Source: Marivita sp051859345
GTDB taxonomy: Bacteria > Pseudomonadota > Alphaproteobacteria > Rhodobacterales > Rhodobacteraceae
DNA: 64,000 nt
Direction of reading: 5' to 3'
Assembly (NCBI RefSeq): GCF_051859345.1
Contig: NZ_JBHYFV010000016.1
Location: forward strand, 19,337 to 83,336
Shown here: one piece after another, positions 16,859 through 27,300 of the stretch
Layout: every line of letters starts with the position of its first letter
How positions within the stretch are numbered: the first letter of the stretch is position 1
The notes under the pieces: generated by a model
What the model was told of the DNA's origin: nothing
Seen by the model: the letters and a program-made list of their open reading frames with translations, nothing else
The model's database searches: none
Program-made: the position numbers and the translations under genes

Positions 16859-17190
16859 GCGGCGGTCACGATCACTTCGACCTTGAGGTCGGGGCGGGCC
16901 AGTCTGGCCTCCCCGCAAGCGCGGACGGGGGCGTGGCCTTCGGGCACCCAGGCATCCCAGACCGCGTTCATCTCGGCGAAATCCGCCATGTCGGCCACCC
17001 AGATGATAGCTTGCAGGATCTGGTCGCGGGACGATCCGGCCTGTGTGAGCAGCGCATCGACGCGGGCGAGACAGTCTTGCGTCTGTTCGGTCACGCTGTC
17101 GCCTGCGCCGACCTGACCGCAGAGGTAGACGGTGCCGTTGTGTTTGACGATCTTGCTCATGCGTTGGGCGGTTTCGTGGCGTTCGATCAT
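16849..17190 (-). CDS. RidA/YjgF/Rid-family protein
   Basis: Small trimeric-type Rid protein of 113 residues, related to enamine/imine deaminases. Family landmarks are VYLCGQVG, the segment LTQAGSSRDQILQAIIWVAD, and a final VRACGEARLARPDLKVEVIV, where the family's key arginine lies in VRACGEAR-like positions. ATG at 17190 is chosen because AGGAG precedes it; upstream codons in frame have no ribosome site. It is divergent from the dehydratase gene with 90 bp between starts and could clear reactive enamines made by that dehydratase, but this is inference. Confidence 0.85.
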   Translation of the reverse strand: MIERHETAQRMSKIVKHNGTVYLCGQVGAGDSVTEQTQDCLARVDALLTQAGSSRDQILQAIIWVADMADFAEMNAVWDAWVPEGHAPVRACGEARLARPDLKVEVIVTAAYA

Positions 17191-17280
17191 GAGTCTTCTC
17201 CTGGTCATTGTTTGCGCTGACACTTGCTGTTGGCGCGCGGATTGTCCAGAACGCTTGGGACAGATGAGGGGAGAGATCAG

Positions 17281-19062
17281 ATGTCCGACACGCGCGCGAA
17301 CAAACGGTTCCGGTCACAGGAATGGTTCGACAACCCGAACAATCCGGGGATGACCGCGCTGTACCTGGAGCGCTATCAGAACCAGTCGTTCACTCAGGGC
17401 GAGTTGCAGGCAGAGAAGCCCATTATCGGGATTGCAAATACCGGGTCGGACCTTGCGCCCTGCAACAAGATCCATGTGTTCCTGATGGACCGGATCAAGG
17501 CGGGTATCCGTGATGGTGGGGGCATTCCGATGGAATTCCCGGTGCATCCGATTCAGGAGACCGGCAAGCGCCCGACGGCGGCGTTGGACCGGAACCTTGC
17601 CTATCTCAGCCTTGTCGAGGTGTTGCACGGATATCCCATTGACGGCGTTGTGCTGACCACGGGCTGCGACAAGACCACGCCGGCGCAGCTCATGGGGGCG
17701 GCGACGATGGATGTTCCGGCGATTGCGCTGAATGGCGGGCCGATGCTGGATGGCTGGTACAAGGGCAAGCGCGCGGGGTCCGGCACGACGATCTGGGAAG
17801 GGCGGCGGCTGATGGCGCGGGGCGAGATCGGCTACGAGGAATTCATGGAACTGGCCTGTGCGTCCTCCCCGTCCTTGGGGCATTGCAACACGATGGGCAC
17901 AGCCAGCACGATGAACGCGATGGCCGAGGCGCTGGGCATGTCCTTACCCGGCAATTCGGCGATCCCGGCCCCGTTCCGGGAGCGCATGGCGATGGCCTAC
18001 GAGACTGGCAAGCGCTGCGTGCAGATGGTGCTGGACGATCTGAAGCCGTCGGACATTCTGACGCGGGAGGCGTTCGAGAATGCGATTGTGGTCAATGCCG
18101 CGATCGGCGGATCGACCAACGCGCCGCCGCATTTGCAGGCGATTGCGCGTCATGCCGGGGTTGCGCTGGACGTGACCGATTGGGAGAAAATCGGGTTTGA
18201 CGTGCCCTTGATGGTGAACATGCAGCCTGCGGGCGAATACCTGGGCGAGAGTTTCTATCGCGCCGGGGGTGTGCCTGCGGTGATGGGCGAGTTGCGCAAG
18301 GCGGGGCGGTTGCACGAGGGGGTGATGACTGCCTCGGGGCAGAGCCTTGGAGATGTGCTGGCGCAATGGGAGAGCCTTGATCGGGATGTGATCACGACCC
18401 ATGACGCGCCGCTGCGCGACAAGGCGGGGTTCAAGGTGTTATCCGGCAACCTTTTCGATAGCGCCTTGATGAAGACCTCTGTCATTTCGCCGGATTTCCG
18501 CAAACGGTTCCTGTCGAAACCCGGCGCGGAAGGTGTGTTCGAGGCGCGCGCCATCGTGTTTGAAGGGCCGGAGGATTATCACGACCGGATCAATGATCCC
18601 GAGTTGGGCATCGACGAGGAAAGTATCCTGTTCATCCGCAACGTGGGCTGTGTTGGATACCCCGGATCAGCCGAAGTGGTAAACATGCAGCCACCCGACG
18701 CGCTGGTGCGCGCGGGGGTCAATCACTTGCCGACAGTGGGTGATGGGCGGCAATCGGGCACGTCGGAAAGCCCGTCGATCCTGAACGCGTCCCCCGAGGC
18801 GGTTGTGGGGGGTGGTCTGGCCTATTTGCAGACCGGGGACCGGGTGCGGCTGGACCTGAACGCCTCGACGCTGAATGCGTTGGTGGCGGACGCGGAGTGG
18901 GAGGCGCGCAAGGCGGCGTGGCGTGCGCCCGAAATCGTCAACCAGACGCCTTGGGAAGAGATCTATCGCCGCCATGTCGGGCAATTGGCGGAAGGTGGGT
19001 GCCTTGAGCTGGCGACGGCGTATCAGCGGATCGCCAAAGATTTACCGCGGGACAATCACTGA
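17281..19062 (+). CDS. IlvD/Edd family dehydratase (sugar-acid or dihydroxy-acid dehydratase)
   Basis: Iron-sulfur dehydratase of 593 residues, removing water from a 2,3-dihydroxy acid to give a 2-keto-3-deoxy acid. Cluster-ligand regions are visible: NTGSDLAPCNKIH, TTGCDKTTPAQLMGAATMDV and SLGHCNTMGTASTMNA. The C-terminal swivel domain ends with VGDGRQSGTSESPSILNASP. The sequence style is closer to pentonate/hexonate dehydratases (such as L-arabinonate dehydratase) than to branched-chain IlvD, and the SDR and TRAP transporter next to it fit sugar-acid catabolism. ATG at 17281 follows GAGGGGAGAG; an in-frame upstream start at 17224 lacks such a site. Confidence 0.88.
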   Translation: MSDTRANKRFRSQEWFDNPNNPGMTALYLERYQNQSFTQGELQAEKPIIGIANTGSDLAPCNKIHVFLMDRIKAGIRDGGGIPMEFPVHPIQETGKRPTAALDRNLAYLSLVEVLHGYPIDGVVLTTGCDKTTPAQLMGAATMDVPAIALNGGPMLDGWYKGKRAGSGTTIWEGRRLMARGEIGYEEFMELACASSPSLGHCNTMGTASTMNAMAEALGMSLPGNSAIPAPFRERMAMAYETGKRCVQMVLDDLKPSDILTREAFENAIVVNAAIGGSTNAPPHLQAIARHAGVALDVTDWEKIGFDVPLMVNMQPAGEYLGESFYRAGGVPAVMGELRKAGRLHEGVMTASGQSLGDVLAQWESLDRDVITTHDAPLRDKAGFKVLSGNLFDSALMKTSVISPDFRKRFLSKPGAEGVFEARAIVFEGPEDYHDRINDPELGIDEESILFIRNVGCVGYPGSAEVVNMQPPDALVRAGVNHLPTVGDGRQSGTSESPSILNASPEAVVGGGLAYLQTGDRVRLDLNASTLNALVADAEWEARKAAWRAPEIVNQTPWEEIYRRHVGQLAEGGCLELATAYQRIAKDLPRDNH

Positions 19063-19070
19063 GGGGGTCT

Positions 19071-19102
19071 GGGGGCGCTGCCCCCGTCGCCCGATGGGCG
19101 AC
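19071..19102 (+). terminator. two stacked hairpins after the dehydratase gene
   Basis: GGGGGC-GCT-GCCCCC (19071-19085) is immediately followed by GTCGCCC-GAT-GGGCGAC (19086-19102), starting 9 bp after the stop codon. No T-run follows. They lead directly into repeat copy 2. Confidence 0.6.
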
Positions 19103-19103
19103 T

Positions 19104-19130
19104 CCCCCGGAGTTTATGGGCAAGATGAAA
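19104..19130 (+). repeat. intergenic repeat copy 2
   Basis: CCCCCGGAGTTTATGGGCAAG then ATGAAA, the same core as at 15.8 and 30.65 kb with one base lost in the TTTATTTGG part. It is followed by CAGGAG, the ribosome-binding site of the SDR gene. Confidence 0.75.
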
Positions 19131-19143
19131 CAGGAGCAGTGTC

Positions 19144-19875
19144 ATGCGACAGACGATCATCATTACGGGGGCTGGAAGCGGGATCGGCAAAGCCAGTGCT
19201 GAGGCGTTTCTGGAGGCGGGTTGGCAGGTCGGGTTGATCGGACGGCGGGCGGAGCCGCTGGAGGAAATCGCGGCGGGGGTGGACACTGCGCTGGTCTTGC
19301 CCTGCGACGTGACCGACGAGGCCGAGGTTGCGACGGCGTTCGATACGGTGATCGACCGTTGGGGACGCTTGGATGCGCTGTTCAACAATGCGGGTATCGC
19401 CGTGCTTGGCGCGCCGATCAACGAGATTCCGCTGGCTGATTGGCGGCGCTGTATCGACATCAACCTGACGGGCAGTTTCATCTGTGCGCAGGCCGCTTTT
19501 GCGCGGATGCGGGCGCAGACCCCGCAGGGTGGGCGGATCATCAACAATGGGTCGATCTCGGCCCAAGTGCCGCGTTGGGGATCGGCGCCCTATACGGCGT
19601 CCAAACACGCGATCACCGGACTGACGCGGTCGATCTCGCTTGATGGGCGGCCGTTCAACATCGCTTGCGGGCAGATCGACATCGGCAATGCCGAGACCGA
19701 GATTGTCCACGGGTTGCGCAAACAGGCGGAAGATGCGGGCACTCCGGTAGAGCCTGTCATGGATGTGGCACATGCCGCGTCGTCGGTTTTGCACATGGCC
19801 GACCTGCCGCTCGATGCCAATGTGCAGTTCATGACGGTGATGGCGACGACCATGCCTTATATCGGGCGCGGCTAG
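19144..19875 (+). CDS. short-chain dehydrogenase/reductase (SDR)
   Basis: Classical SDR of 243 residues. The cofactor motif is TGAGSGIGKA near residue 8, NNAG near residue 80, and the catalytic Ser-Tyr-Lys set appears as GSISAQ... and YTASK near residue 155. It oxidises or reduces an alcohol/keto pair with NAD(P). CAGGAG precedes the ATG. Between the sugar-acid dehydratase and the TRAP transporter, so probably part of the same catabolic route. Confidence 0.92.
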   Translation: MRQTIIITGAGSGIGKASAEAFLEAGWQVGLIGRRAEPLEEIAAGVDTALVLPCDVTDEAEVATAFDTVIDRWGRLDALFNNAGIAVLGAPINEIPLADWRRCIDINLTGSFICAQAAFARMRAQTPQGGRIINNGSISAQVPRWGSAPYTASKHAITGLTRSISLDGRPFNIACGQIDIGNAETEIVHGLRKQAEDAGTPVEPVMDVAHAASSVLHMADLPLDANVQFMTVMATTMPYIGRG

Positions 19876-19940
19876 ATTTTCCTTGGATTCGGCGCGGCCT
19901 TCGTGCGTTTATGCCGATAGACAACAGGGAGGAATGAACC

Positions 19941-20975
19941 ATGATCAAGCGCGCCTTTCTCAAGCTCGCTGGAACAACCGCACTGGCACTGACGCTGGGC
20001 ACCGGCGCGTTTGCGCAAGAGGTCACGCTGCGGATGCACCAGTTCTTGCCGGCACAGGCCAATGTGCCCAAGAACGTGCTGGTGCCCTGGGCCGACCGGG
20101 TGATGGAAGCGTCGGGAGGGCGGATCGAGATCCAGCATTTCCCGTCGATGCAGCTTGGCGGCACGCCTCCTCAGTTGATTGATCAGGCGATTGACGGCGT
20201 GGCCGACATCATCTGGACCGTGGCGGGGTACACGCCGGGCCGTTTCCCGCGTGCCGAGGTGTTCGAACTGCCGTTCACCATGACCGATGCGGGCGATATG
20301 TCGGCGGCCTATTGGGAGCTGGTCGAAGAGCAGATGCTGGATCAGGACTTTGCCGATTTCAAAGTGCTGGGCGTCTGGGTGCATGGCCCTGGTGTGATCC
20401 ATTCCGCCGATCCGATCACGACGCCGGGCGACCTTAACGGGGTCAAGTTGCGCGCGCCGACGCGGGTGACGAACAAGCTTTTCACCAACCTAGGGGCGAC
20501 GACGGTGGGCATGCCGGTTCCGGCGATCCCCGAAGCGCTGTCCAAGGGTGTCGTCGATGCGACGGTGATCCCGTGGGAAGTCACAGGTGCGCTCAAGGTG
20601 GCGGAGCTGGTCGAGAACCACACCGAGTTCGAGGGCAACGCAATCTACACCACCACGTTCATCTTTGCGATGAACAAGGAAAAGTATGAGAGCCTGCCGG
20701 ATGACCTCAAGGCGGCGATCGATGGGCAGTCGGGTGCGGAGTTCAGCCGCATGGCCGGCACGCAGATGCAGGCGGATGACACCCCGTCGCGCGAAGCGGC
20801 GCTGGATATGGGCAACAACCTGATCAGCATTTCGGAGGCCGATGCCGGTCCGTGGCGCGAGGCGGCTGCGGCGACCACCGATGAATGGATCGCCGAGATG
20901 GATGAAAAGGGCATCGACGGAAATGCCCTCATCGCGCGTGCGAATGAGCTTTTGGAAAAGCACAACACGCAGTAA
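19941..20975 (+). CDS. TRAP transporter solute-binding protein (DctP family)
   Basis: Periplasmic binding protein of 344 residues with an N-terminal signal peptide (MIKRAFLKLAGTTALALTLG, ending near GAFAQ). DctP landmarks include the early VTLRMHQFLPAQANVPK and the ligand-arginine region LRAPTRVTNKLFTNLGAT followed by GMPVPAIPEALSKGVVDAT. A GGGAGG site precedes the ATG. It feeds the DctQ/DctM membrane parts encoded next. A hairpin lies in the gap to dctQ. Confidence 0.93.
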   Translation: MIKRAFLKLAGTTALALTLGTGAFAQEVTLRMHQFLPAQANVPKNVLVPWADRVMEASGGRIEIQHFPSMQLGGTPPQLIDQAIDGVADIIWTVAGYTPGRFPRAEVFELPFTMTDAGDMSAAYWELVEEQMLDQDFADFKVLGVWVHGPGVIHSADPITTPGDLNGVKLRAPTRVTNKLFTNLGATTVGMPVPAIPEALSKGVVDATVIPWEVTGALKVAELVENHTEFEGNAIYTTTFIFAMNKEKYESLPDDLKAAIDGQSGAEFSRMAGTQMQADDTPSREAALDMGNNLISISEADAGPWREAAAATTDEWIAEMDEKGIDGNALIARANELLEKHNTQ

Positions 20976-20985
20976 AGCGTGGTGG

Positions 20986-21010
20986 GCCGTCCGGATGGGA
21001 TCCGGGCGGC
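20986..21010 (+). terminator. hairpin between dctP-type and dctQ-type genes
   Basis: Arms GCCGTCCGGAT (20986-20996) and ATCCGGGCGGC (21000-21010) pair along 11 bp with one G-U pair and a 3-base loop, 10 bp after the stop codon. No T-run. Same position and style as the hairpins after tctC and the dppA-like gene. Confidence 0.6.
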
Positions 21011-21035
21011 GCACCAAGGCAGGGGGCAGAGCGGC

Positions 21036-21620
21036 ATGACAACGGCGATTGAGCGCCTCGCGCGGACGATGGCCATTCTTGGCGGTCTTGTCCTGACGGG
21101 TCTGGTTCTGCTGACCTGCGTGTCGGTTCTGGGCCGCGGGCTCAATTCCATGGGCCATAGCGACTGGCTTACGGCGCTGTCTCAAAGCTTTGCCGAGGGA
21201 TTGATCGCGTCGGGCGTGGGGCCGGTGACGGGCGATTTCGAACTGGTCGAGGCAGGCATCGCGTTTTCGATCTTTGCCTTTTTGCCGATCTGTCAGCTTT
21301 ACGCCGGTCATGCGACGGTCGACGTCTTCACGTCGCGCCTGTCGGAGTCGATCAATGGCTGGCTGATCGCGTTCTGGGACGTTGTTCTGACGCTGATTAT
21401 CTGGCTGATTACATGGCGGCTATGTGCCGGGTTGCTGGACAAGTACGGCAATGGCGAAACTACGTTCCTGCTGCAATTCCCGATCTGGTGGGCGTATGCT
21501 GCAAGTTTCGTCGCCGCTTTTGTGGCCTCGGTGACGGCGCTTTATTGTTCGGTCGGGCGGGTGACCTTTGCCGCGACCGGGCGGTCTATCTTGCCGGCGT
21601 CGGGGGCTGACGCGACATGA
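21036..21620 (+). CDS. TRAP transporter small permease (DctQ family)
   Basis: Four-helix membrane protein of 194 residues from the ATG at 21036, which follows AGGGGG; an upstream in-frame start is not supported. Helices are near 10-32 (ILGGLVLTGLVLLTCVSVLG), 70-90, 110-132 (FWDVVLTLIIWLITW) and 150-170. It supports DctM. Its stop overlaps the DctM start by 4 bp, so the two are translationally coupled. Confidence 0.88.
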   Translation: MTTAIERLARTMAILGGLVLTGLVLLTCVSVLGRGLNSMGHSDWLTALSQSFAEGLIASGVGPVTGDFELVEAGIAFSIFAFLPICQLYAGHATVDVFTSRLSESINGWLIAFWDVVLTLIIWLITWRLCAGLLDKYGNGETTFLLQFPIWWAYAASFVAAFVASVTALYCSVGRVTFAATGRSILPASGADAT

Positions 21621-23113
21621 GCATGCTGGAGCTGGGCATCTGGTCCTTTCCGGTCCTGTTGGTGCTGATCTTTCTGCGCGCGCCGATCGGGCTGGCGATG
21701 CTGCTTTGCGGGATTGGCGGGCTTTGGTTGGCGCTGGGCAGCCCGGACGTGGTGCTGGCGCGGCTGAAGTCCGAGACATATTCAACGTTTTCCAGCTATT
21801 CGCTGTCGATTATTCCGATTTTCTTGTTAATGGGGCAGTTCGCGACCCTGTCGGGGATGTCGCAGGCGCTGTTCAAGGCTGCGGAGTCCTGGCTGGGGCA
21901 CCGCAAGGGCGGCGTTGCGATGGCGTCGGTCGGGGCCTGTGCCGGGTTCGGGGCGATCTGCGGATCGTCGCTGGCCACTGCCGCCACGATGAGCCGGGTG
22001 GCGCTGCCGGAACTGCGGCGCAACGGCTATTCCGGCGGATTCTCGACCGCGACATTGGCTGCGGGCGGCACGCTGGGCATCCTGATCCCTCCGTCGGTGA
22101 TCCTTGTGATTTACGCGATCCTGACCGAACAGAACATCGCCAAGCTGTTTCTCGCGGCATTCATTCCGGGGGTACTTGCCGCCCTTGGGTATATCTTAAC
22201 GATTTCGCTTTACGTCCGACGACATCCAGAGGCGGCAGGACATCGGGACCCTGTGCCGTTTGCGGATCGGTGGCGCGCGCTTTTTGACGTGTGGCCTGTC
22301 TTGCTGGTCTTCGGACTGGTTGTTGGAGGGATATATGCAGGTTGGTTCACGCCAACGGAAGGTGCTGCCGTGGGCGCGGCAGGGACAGGGCTGATCGCGC
22401 TGGTGTCGGGGAACCTCGGCTGGGACGTGTTCAAGCAGAGCATCATCCAGACGGCTGTCAGCACCGCGATGATCTTTTTCATCGTGCTGGGGGCTGCGTT
22501 CTACAACGGGTTCCTGGCGCTGACGCAGGTGCCGCAGGAATTGTCGAACTGGGTCGTAGACATGGGGCTGGGCCCTTTCATGGTGCTATCGCTGATCCTG
22601 CTCTTCTACCTTGTCTTTGGTTGCCTGATGGACAGCCTGTCGATGATCCTGCTGACCATCCCGATCTTCTTCCCGGTGATTTCGGTCATGGATTTCGGCT
22701 TTGTCGATCTGGCGGTGATGCAGGCGGATGCCGCGCGCGAGGTTCTGAAGACGGGTATTCCCGAAGGCATGACGCAGGACATGCTGGGGTCGATCAATGC
22801 CGCAATCGCGGGCGGGATCGAACTGACCCGCGAGCAGATGCAGGCGCTGGACATTCGCGTGACCCAGGGCATGGCGAACCGGATCGAAGCCGAATGGGTG
22901 GCGATCTGGTTCGGCATCCTCGTGCTGATCGTGGTCGAGGTTGGGCTGATCACGCCGCCGGTGGGGATGAACCTGTTCATCATCAATTCGATGGACCGTG
23001 ACACACCGATGATGGAGACTTACAAGGCGGTGATCTGGTTCGTGACCTCGGACATCCTGCGGGTGATCCTGCTGGTGCTGTTCCCGGCGATCACGCTGTT
23101 CTGGCTGTATTGA
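21617..23113 (+). CDS. TRAP transporter large permease (DctM family)
   Basis: Sodium-coupled permease of 498 residues with about 12 helices. Motifs: IGLAMLLCGIGGLWL near the start, CAGFGAICGSSLATAATMSRV near residue 110, GGTLGILIPPSVILVIYA, and the C-terminal GLITPPVGMNLFIINSM. An insertion of about 60 residues around positions 360-420 (MQADAAREVLKTGIPEGMTQ onward) carries little hydrophobic sequence, as in one DctM subclass. Last gene of the TRAP unit. Confidence 0.93.
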   Translation: MSMLELGIWSFPVLLVLIFLRAPIGLAMLLCGIGGLWLALGSPDVVLARLKSETYSTFSSYSLSIIPIFLLMGQFATLSGMSQALFKAAESWLGHRKGGVAMASVGACAGFGAICGSSLATAATMSRVALPELRRNGYSGGFSTATLAAGGTLGILIPPSVILVIYAILTEQNIAKLFLAAFIPGVLAALGYILTISLYVRRHPEAAGHRDPVPFADRWRALFDVWPVLLVFGLVVGGIYAGWFTPTEGAAVGAAGTGLIALVSGNLGWDVFKQSIIQTAVSTAMIFFIVLGAAFYNGFLALTQVPQELSNWVVDMGLGPFMVLSLILLFYLVFGCLMDSLSMILLTIPIFFPVISVMDFGFVDLAVMQADAAREVLKTGIPEGMTQDMLGSINAAIAGGIELTREQMQALDIRVTQGMANRIEAEWVAIWFGILVLIVVEVGLITPPVGMNLFIINSMDRDTPMMETYKAVIWFVTSDILRVILLVLFPAITLFWLY

Positions 23114-23179
23114 CAAGAGATCTGCGCAATTATGCACAGTGAATTCTGTCATGTGCGCGAAATTTGATCTGGCAAAGTG

Positions 23180-23191
23180 AACCGATCAGTT
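23180..23191. promoter_or_regulatory. possible TetR-type half-palindrome before the RND genes
   Basis: AACCGATCAGTT is a near-palindrome (one mismatched pair) of the GATC-centred type often seen before RND efflux operons. It lies 83 bp before the adaptor start. No TetR gene is adjacent, so the assignment is weak. Confidence 0.25.
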
Positions 23192-23273
23192 TAGATAGGG
23201 GGCACATAAGGAAGGAACGCCGCCGAGCATTGGCCATTCTTCCAATAGCCCTGAGTCAACCTGGAGTTTTCCC

Positions 23274-24305
23274 ATGCACCGCCTGTTTGTTGTCTTGTTG
23301 CTGCTTGTCAGCCCGGTGATGTCCGTGGCGCAGGATATGCGTTTGGCCAAGATTATCGAAGTGCAATCGGCGGATGGTGCGGTGACGCGGCAGTTTTTCG
23401 GGCATGTCGTCGCGAAAGAGACGGTTGATCTCGCGTTTCAGGTGGGTGGTCAGATCATCCAGATCCCGCTGATCGAAGGTGAACGTATTCTTGAGGGGAC
23501 GACGGTTGCGCAACTGGATCTGGAACCTTTCGAACTGGCGCTGGATCGGGCGCGGGTGCAAGAGGATCAGGCCCAACGCACGGTCGAGCGGTTGCAAAAG
23601 CTTCAGGGCAGCACCGTGAGCCAGGTGACCGTCGATGATGCGGAAACGTCGCTGCAACTTGCCGCGATCGCGGTGCGCAATGCCGAACGGGAACTCAAGA
23701 ACGCCACGCTGCATGCACCGTTCGATGCGCTGGTGGCATCGCGGAACGTCGCGAATTTTGCAACCATCAGCGCGGGAACGCCGGTTGCACGGCTGCATGA
23801 CATGTCCGATCTGAGGATTGAAATCGAAGTGCCGGAAGTCCTGTTTCAGCGCGCCGGTCGGGATCCGAGCATGGAACTTTCGGCGCAGTTTCCAACCATC
23901 GACAAGCGATACCCGGTGACCCCGCGCGAATTCAATGCCGAGACGTCGCAGGTTGGGCAGACCTATCAGATCACGTTGGGAATGACGCCTCCAGAGGACC
24001 AGACAATCCTGCCGGGGTCGTCCGTCACGGTCTATGCGACGCTGAATGGCGGGACGTCGGACATCATCATCCCGGCGTCGGCAGTGAACACCAGCAATGA
24101 CGGCAGCCCCAACGTGATGGTGTTCACACCCACCGGCGCGGATGAAGGCACTGTCGCCCGCCGCCCGGTGACGGTCGAGCCGACCATTCGCGGCAATGTG
24201 CGCGTGACCGAAGGCCTTGAACCGGGGGAAGAAATCGTCGCCAGCGGGGCCAGCCAACTGAATGACGGGGACCGCGTAAAGCGGTTCGCCGGGTTCACGA
24301 ACTGA
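23274..24305 (+). CDS. RND efflux periplasmic adaptor (membrane fusion protein)
   Basis: HlyD/AcrA-like adaptor of 343 residues with an N-terminal signal peptide (MHRLFVVLLLLVSPVMSVAQ). It has the lipoyl half-motif VDLAFQVGGQIIQIPLIEGE, a helical hairpin (LALDRARVQEDQAQRTVERL), the second lipoyl half HAPFDALVASRNVANF, and beta-barrel and membrane-proximal domains to the end. No lipobox. It links the inner-membrane pump encoded 10 bp downstream to an outer-membrane channel; no TolC-like gene is in the window. Confidence 0.92.
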   Translation: MHRLFVVLLLLVSPVMSVAQDMRLAKIIEVQSADGAVTRQFFGHVVAKETVDLAFQVGGQIIQIPLIEGERILEGTTVAQLDLEPFELALDRARVQEDQAQRTVERLQKLQGSTVSQVTVDDAETSLQLAAIAVRNAERELKNATLHAPFDALVASRNVANFATISAGTPVARLHDMSDLRIEIEVPEVLFQRAGRDPSMELSAQFPTIDKRYPVTPREFNAETSQVGQTYQITLGMTPPEDQTILPGSSVTVYATLNGGTSDIIIPASAVNTSNDGSPNVMVFTPTGADEGTVARRPVTVEPTIRGNVRVTEGLEPGEEIVASGASQLNDGDRVKRFAGFTN

Positions 24306-24315
24306 GCGTTGCAGC

Positions 24316-27300
24316 ATGAATATCGCAAAAGCGTCCATCGACCGCCCGATCATCACATGGCTTATCATTCTCGGCGCGCTTCTGGGTGGCATCTGGGGGT
24401 TCTTTGCTCTTGGGCGGCTGGAAGACCCGGCCTTCACGATCAAGACCGCCGTGGTGGTGACGGAATATCCCGGTGCCGATGCCCAGCAGGTTGCGCGGGA
24501 AGTGTCCGAACCTCTTGAATCCGAGATTCAGAAGATGTCCGAGGTCAAGGAAGTCCGGTCGGTGAACCAGCCGGGACTGTCGCGTATCACAGTGGACATG
24601 AAGGACCAGTTTGATGGCAATGAATTGCCGCAAATCTGGACCAAGCTGCGCAACCGGGTCAATGCCGCGCGCCTTCCCGACGGCGTGGGGCGACCGTTTG
24701 TGAATGACGGGTTTGGCGATGTCTACGGCATCTACTACGCCGTGACTGCGCCGGGGTTTTCGGATGCCGAGATTTACAATCTCGCGACATTCCTGCGCCG
24801 GGAATTGCTGACGGTCAACGGTGTGGCCGATGTGAGCCTGTCCGGCGTGCCCAGCGAGGTCATTTATGTAGAGCCGAACCTTGTCTTGAGCACAAACCTC
24901 AACATTCCGCCCGCCGCCATTCAGGGCGCGTTGGCAACCGCCAATTCGGTTGTGGATGGCGGGTCGATCCAGAGCGAGGATGGACGCACGCTTATCCAGG
25001 GGCCAGACGGCTATGACACGGTGCAAGAGATCGCCGGCCTGACCGTCGGGGTTGGTGGCGAAATCCTGAACCTGTTCGATTTTGCGGACGTGCGCCGCGC
25101 GCGGGAAGACACCCCTGACCTGATCATCCGGCATAACAGGGTCGAGGCGTTTACGCTTGGGATCGCCGGGATCGGATCCGAGAACATCGTCGATGTCGGC
25201 AAGCGAGCTGATGCGAAACTGGCCGAGTTGTCGTCGCAAATCCCGTTGGGTGTCGACTTGCAGCCGATCTACCAGCAGCATGTCGTGGTCGAGGAAGCCT
25301 CGAACGCGTTCCTGATCAACCTTGCAATGTCGGTGTCCATCGTGGTGATTGTTCTGGCCTTGTTCATGGGCTGGCGCGCGGCCGTCGTCGTTGGTGTGAC
25401 GTTGCTCTTGACCGTGGTTGGCACGCTGTTCTTCATGGCGATCTTTTCCATCGAGATGGAGCGGATTTCCCTTGGTGCGTTGATCATCGCGATGGGGATG
25501 CTGGTGGACAATGCCATCGTGGTGGCCGAAGGCATGCAGATCGCCATGCGGCGCGGCAAGGACAGTCGCGCGGCAGCGGATGAGGCGGCGAGCAAGACGC
25601 AAATCCCGCTGCTGGGGGCCACGGTGATCGGCATCATGGCCTTTGCCGGGATCGGGCTTAGCCCGGATGCAACCGGCGAATTCCTGTTCTCGCTGTTTGC
25701 CGTGATCGGGATTTCGCTCTTGCTGTCCTGGATTCTGGCACTGACTGCGACACCGCTGTTCGGGCACTATTTCTTCAGGCAGGGGTCGGGCAACGAAGAT
25801 GACGCGTATGGCGGGCTGCTGTTCCGGATGTACGGGTCTGTCCTGCGCGGAGCCTTGCGCGCGTGGTGGGCGGTGATCATCGGTCTGATCGGCATCACCG
25901 TGGTGTGTTTCATGCTGTTCGGGCAGATCAAGCAGCAGTTCTTCCCGGACAGCAACACGCCGCTTTTCTTCGTGCATTACAAGCTTGAACAGGGCGCTTC
26001 GATCGAACAAACCTCGCGCGATCTGACGATGTTCGAAGACTGGCTGGCCGAACAGGAGGACGTTGTCTCCTCGACCGCCTTTATCGGGCGCGGCGCGGAT
26101 CGGTTCATGCTGACCTACCAGGCCGAAGACCCGAACCCGAGTTATGGCCACATCATCGTGCGTACCAACACCATCGACGAAATCGCGCCTCTGATTGCCG
26201 AACTGGAGGACTTCGCGGCGCAAAACCTGCCAGAGGGGGAATTCCGCGCCAAACGTCTGGCCTTTGGTCCGGGGGGTGGTGATCCGATCCAGGCGCGGTT
26301 CTCTGGCCCCGATCCGGACGTGCTGCGTGATCTGGCGGATGAGGCGATGGAACGCTTTACCGAGGCGTCCGAAAACATCGTGGCCCCGCGAATTGACTGG
26401 CGTGAACAGGAACTGGTGCTGAAGCCGGTCTATGCCACGGATCGGGCGCAAGAGGCCGGGATCACCCGCGATGACATCACGTCGATCCTGCGCTTTGCGA
26501 CCACGGGAATTGATGCCGGGGTTTACCGTGAAGGCGACCGGCAGATCCCGATTGTCCTGCGCGCTGATCCGCGTGACGAACTGGCCCTGACCGATCACGT
26601 TGTCTATTCGCAAAACGCCCAAAGCTTTGTGCCGATCGAACAGGTCACGGACGGTCTTACCTTCGAGGCGCAGAACACGCTTTTGATGCGGCGCGACCGA
26701 TTGCTGACGATCACGGTCGGGGCGGATGTTGTCAAAGGAATGACAGCGGCTCAGGTGCAGACCGAGGTGACGGACGCCATCGAGTCGATGGAGTTGCCGC
26801 CGGGCTACAAGATGGAATGGGGTGGGGAGCTTGAATCCTCATCACAGGCCCAGGAAAGTCTTGGTCGGCAATTGCCGATGAGCCTGATCATCATGGTGGT
26901 GATCTCGGTCCTGTTGTTCAACGCGCTGCGGCAGCCGTTGATCATCTGGCTTCTGGTGCCGATGTCGGTCAACGGGGTGAGCCTTGCGCTTTTGGGCACC
27001 GGGTTCCCGTTCACGTTCACCGCGCTTCTGGGTCTGCTGTCGCTGTCAGGGATGTTGATCAAGAACGGCATCGTCCTGGTCGAAGAGATCGACCTCGTGC
27101 GCGCGGAAAAGCCCGAACAAACGCTGAAGGAGTCGATTGTCGAGGCATCCACCTCGCGTCTTCGCCCTGTTGTCCTGGCGGCGGCGACCACCATTCTGGG
27201 CATGACGCCGCTGATCTGGGATGCGTTCTTCAGGTCGATGGCGGTGACGATCATGGGCGGTTTGGCCTTTGCGTCGATCCTGACTTTGGTTGCAGCACCA

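Noticed and set aside
24295..26622. 775-codon open frame on the minus strand opposite the RND permease
   Set aside because: Composition (His, Arg, Asp, Gln-rich) is that of an antisense shadow; the plus strand is an unmistakable RND pump.
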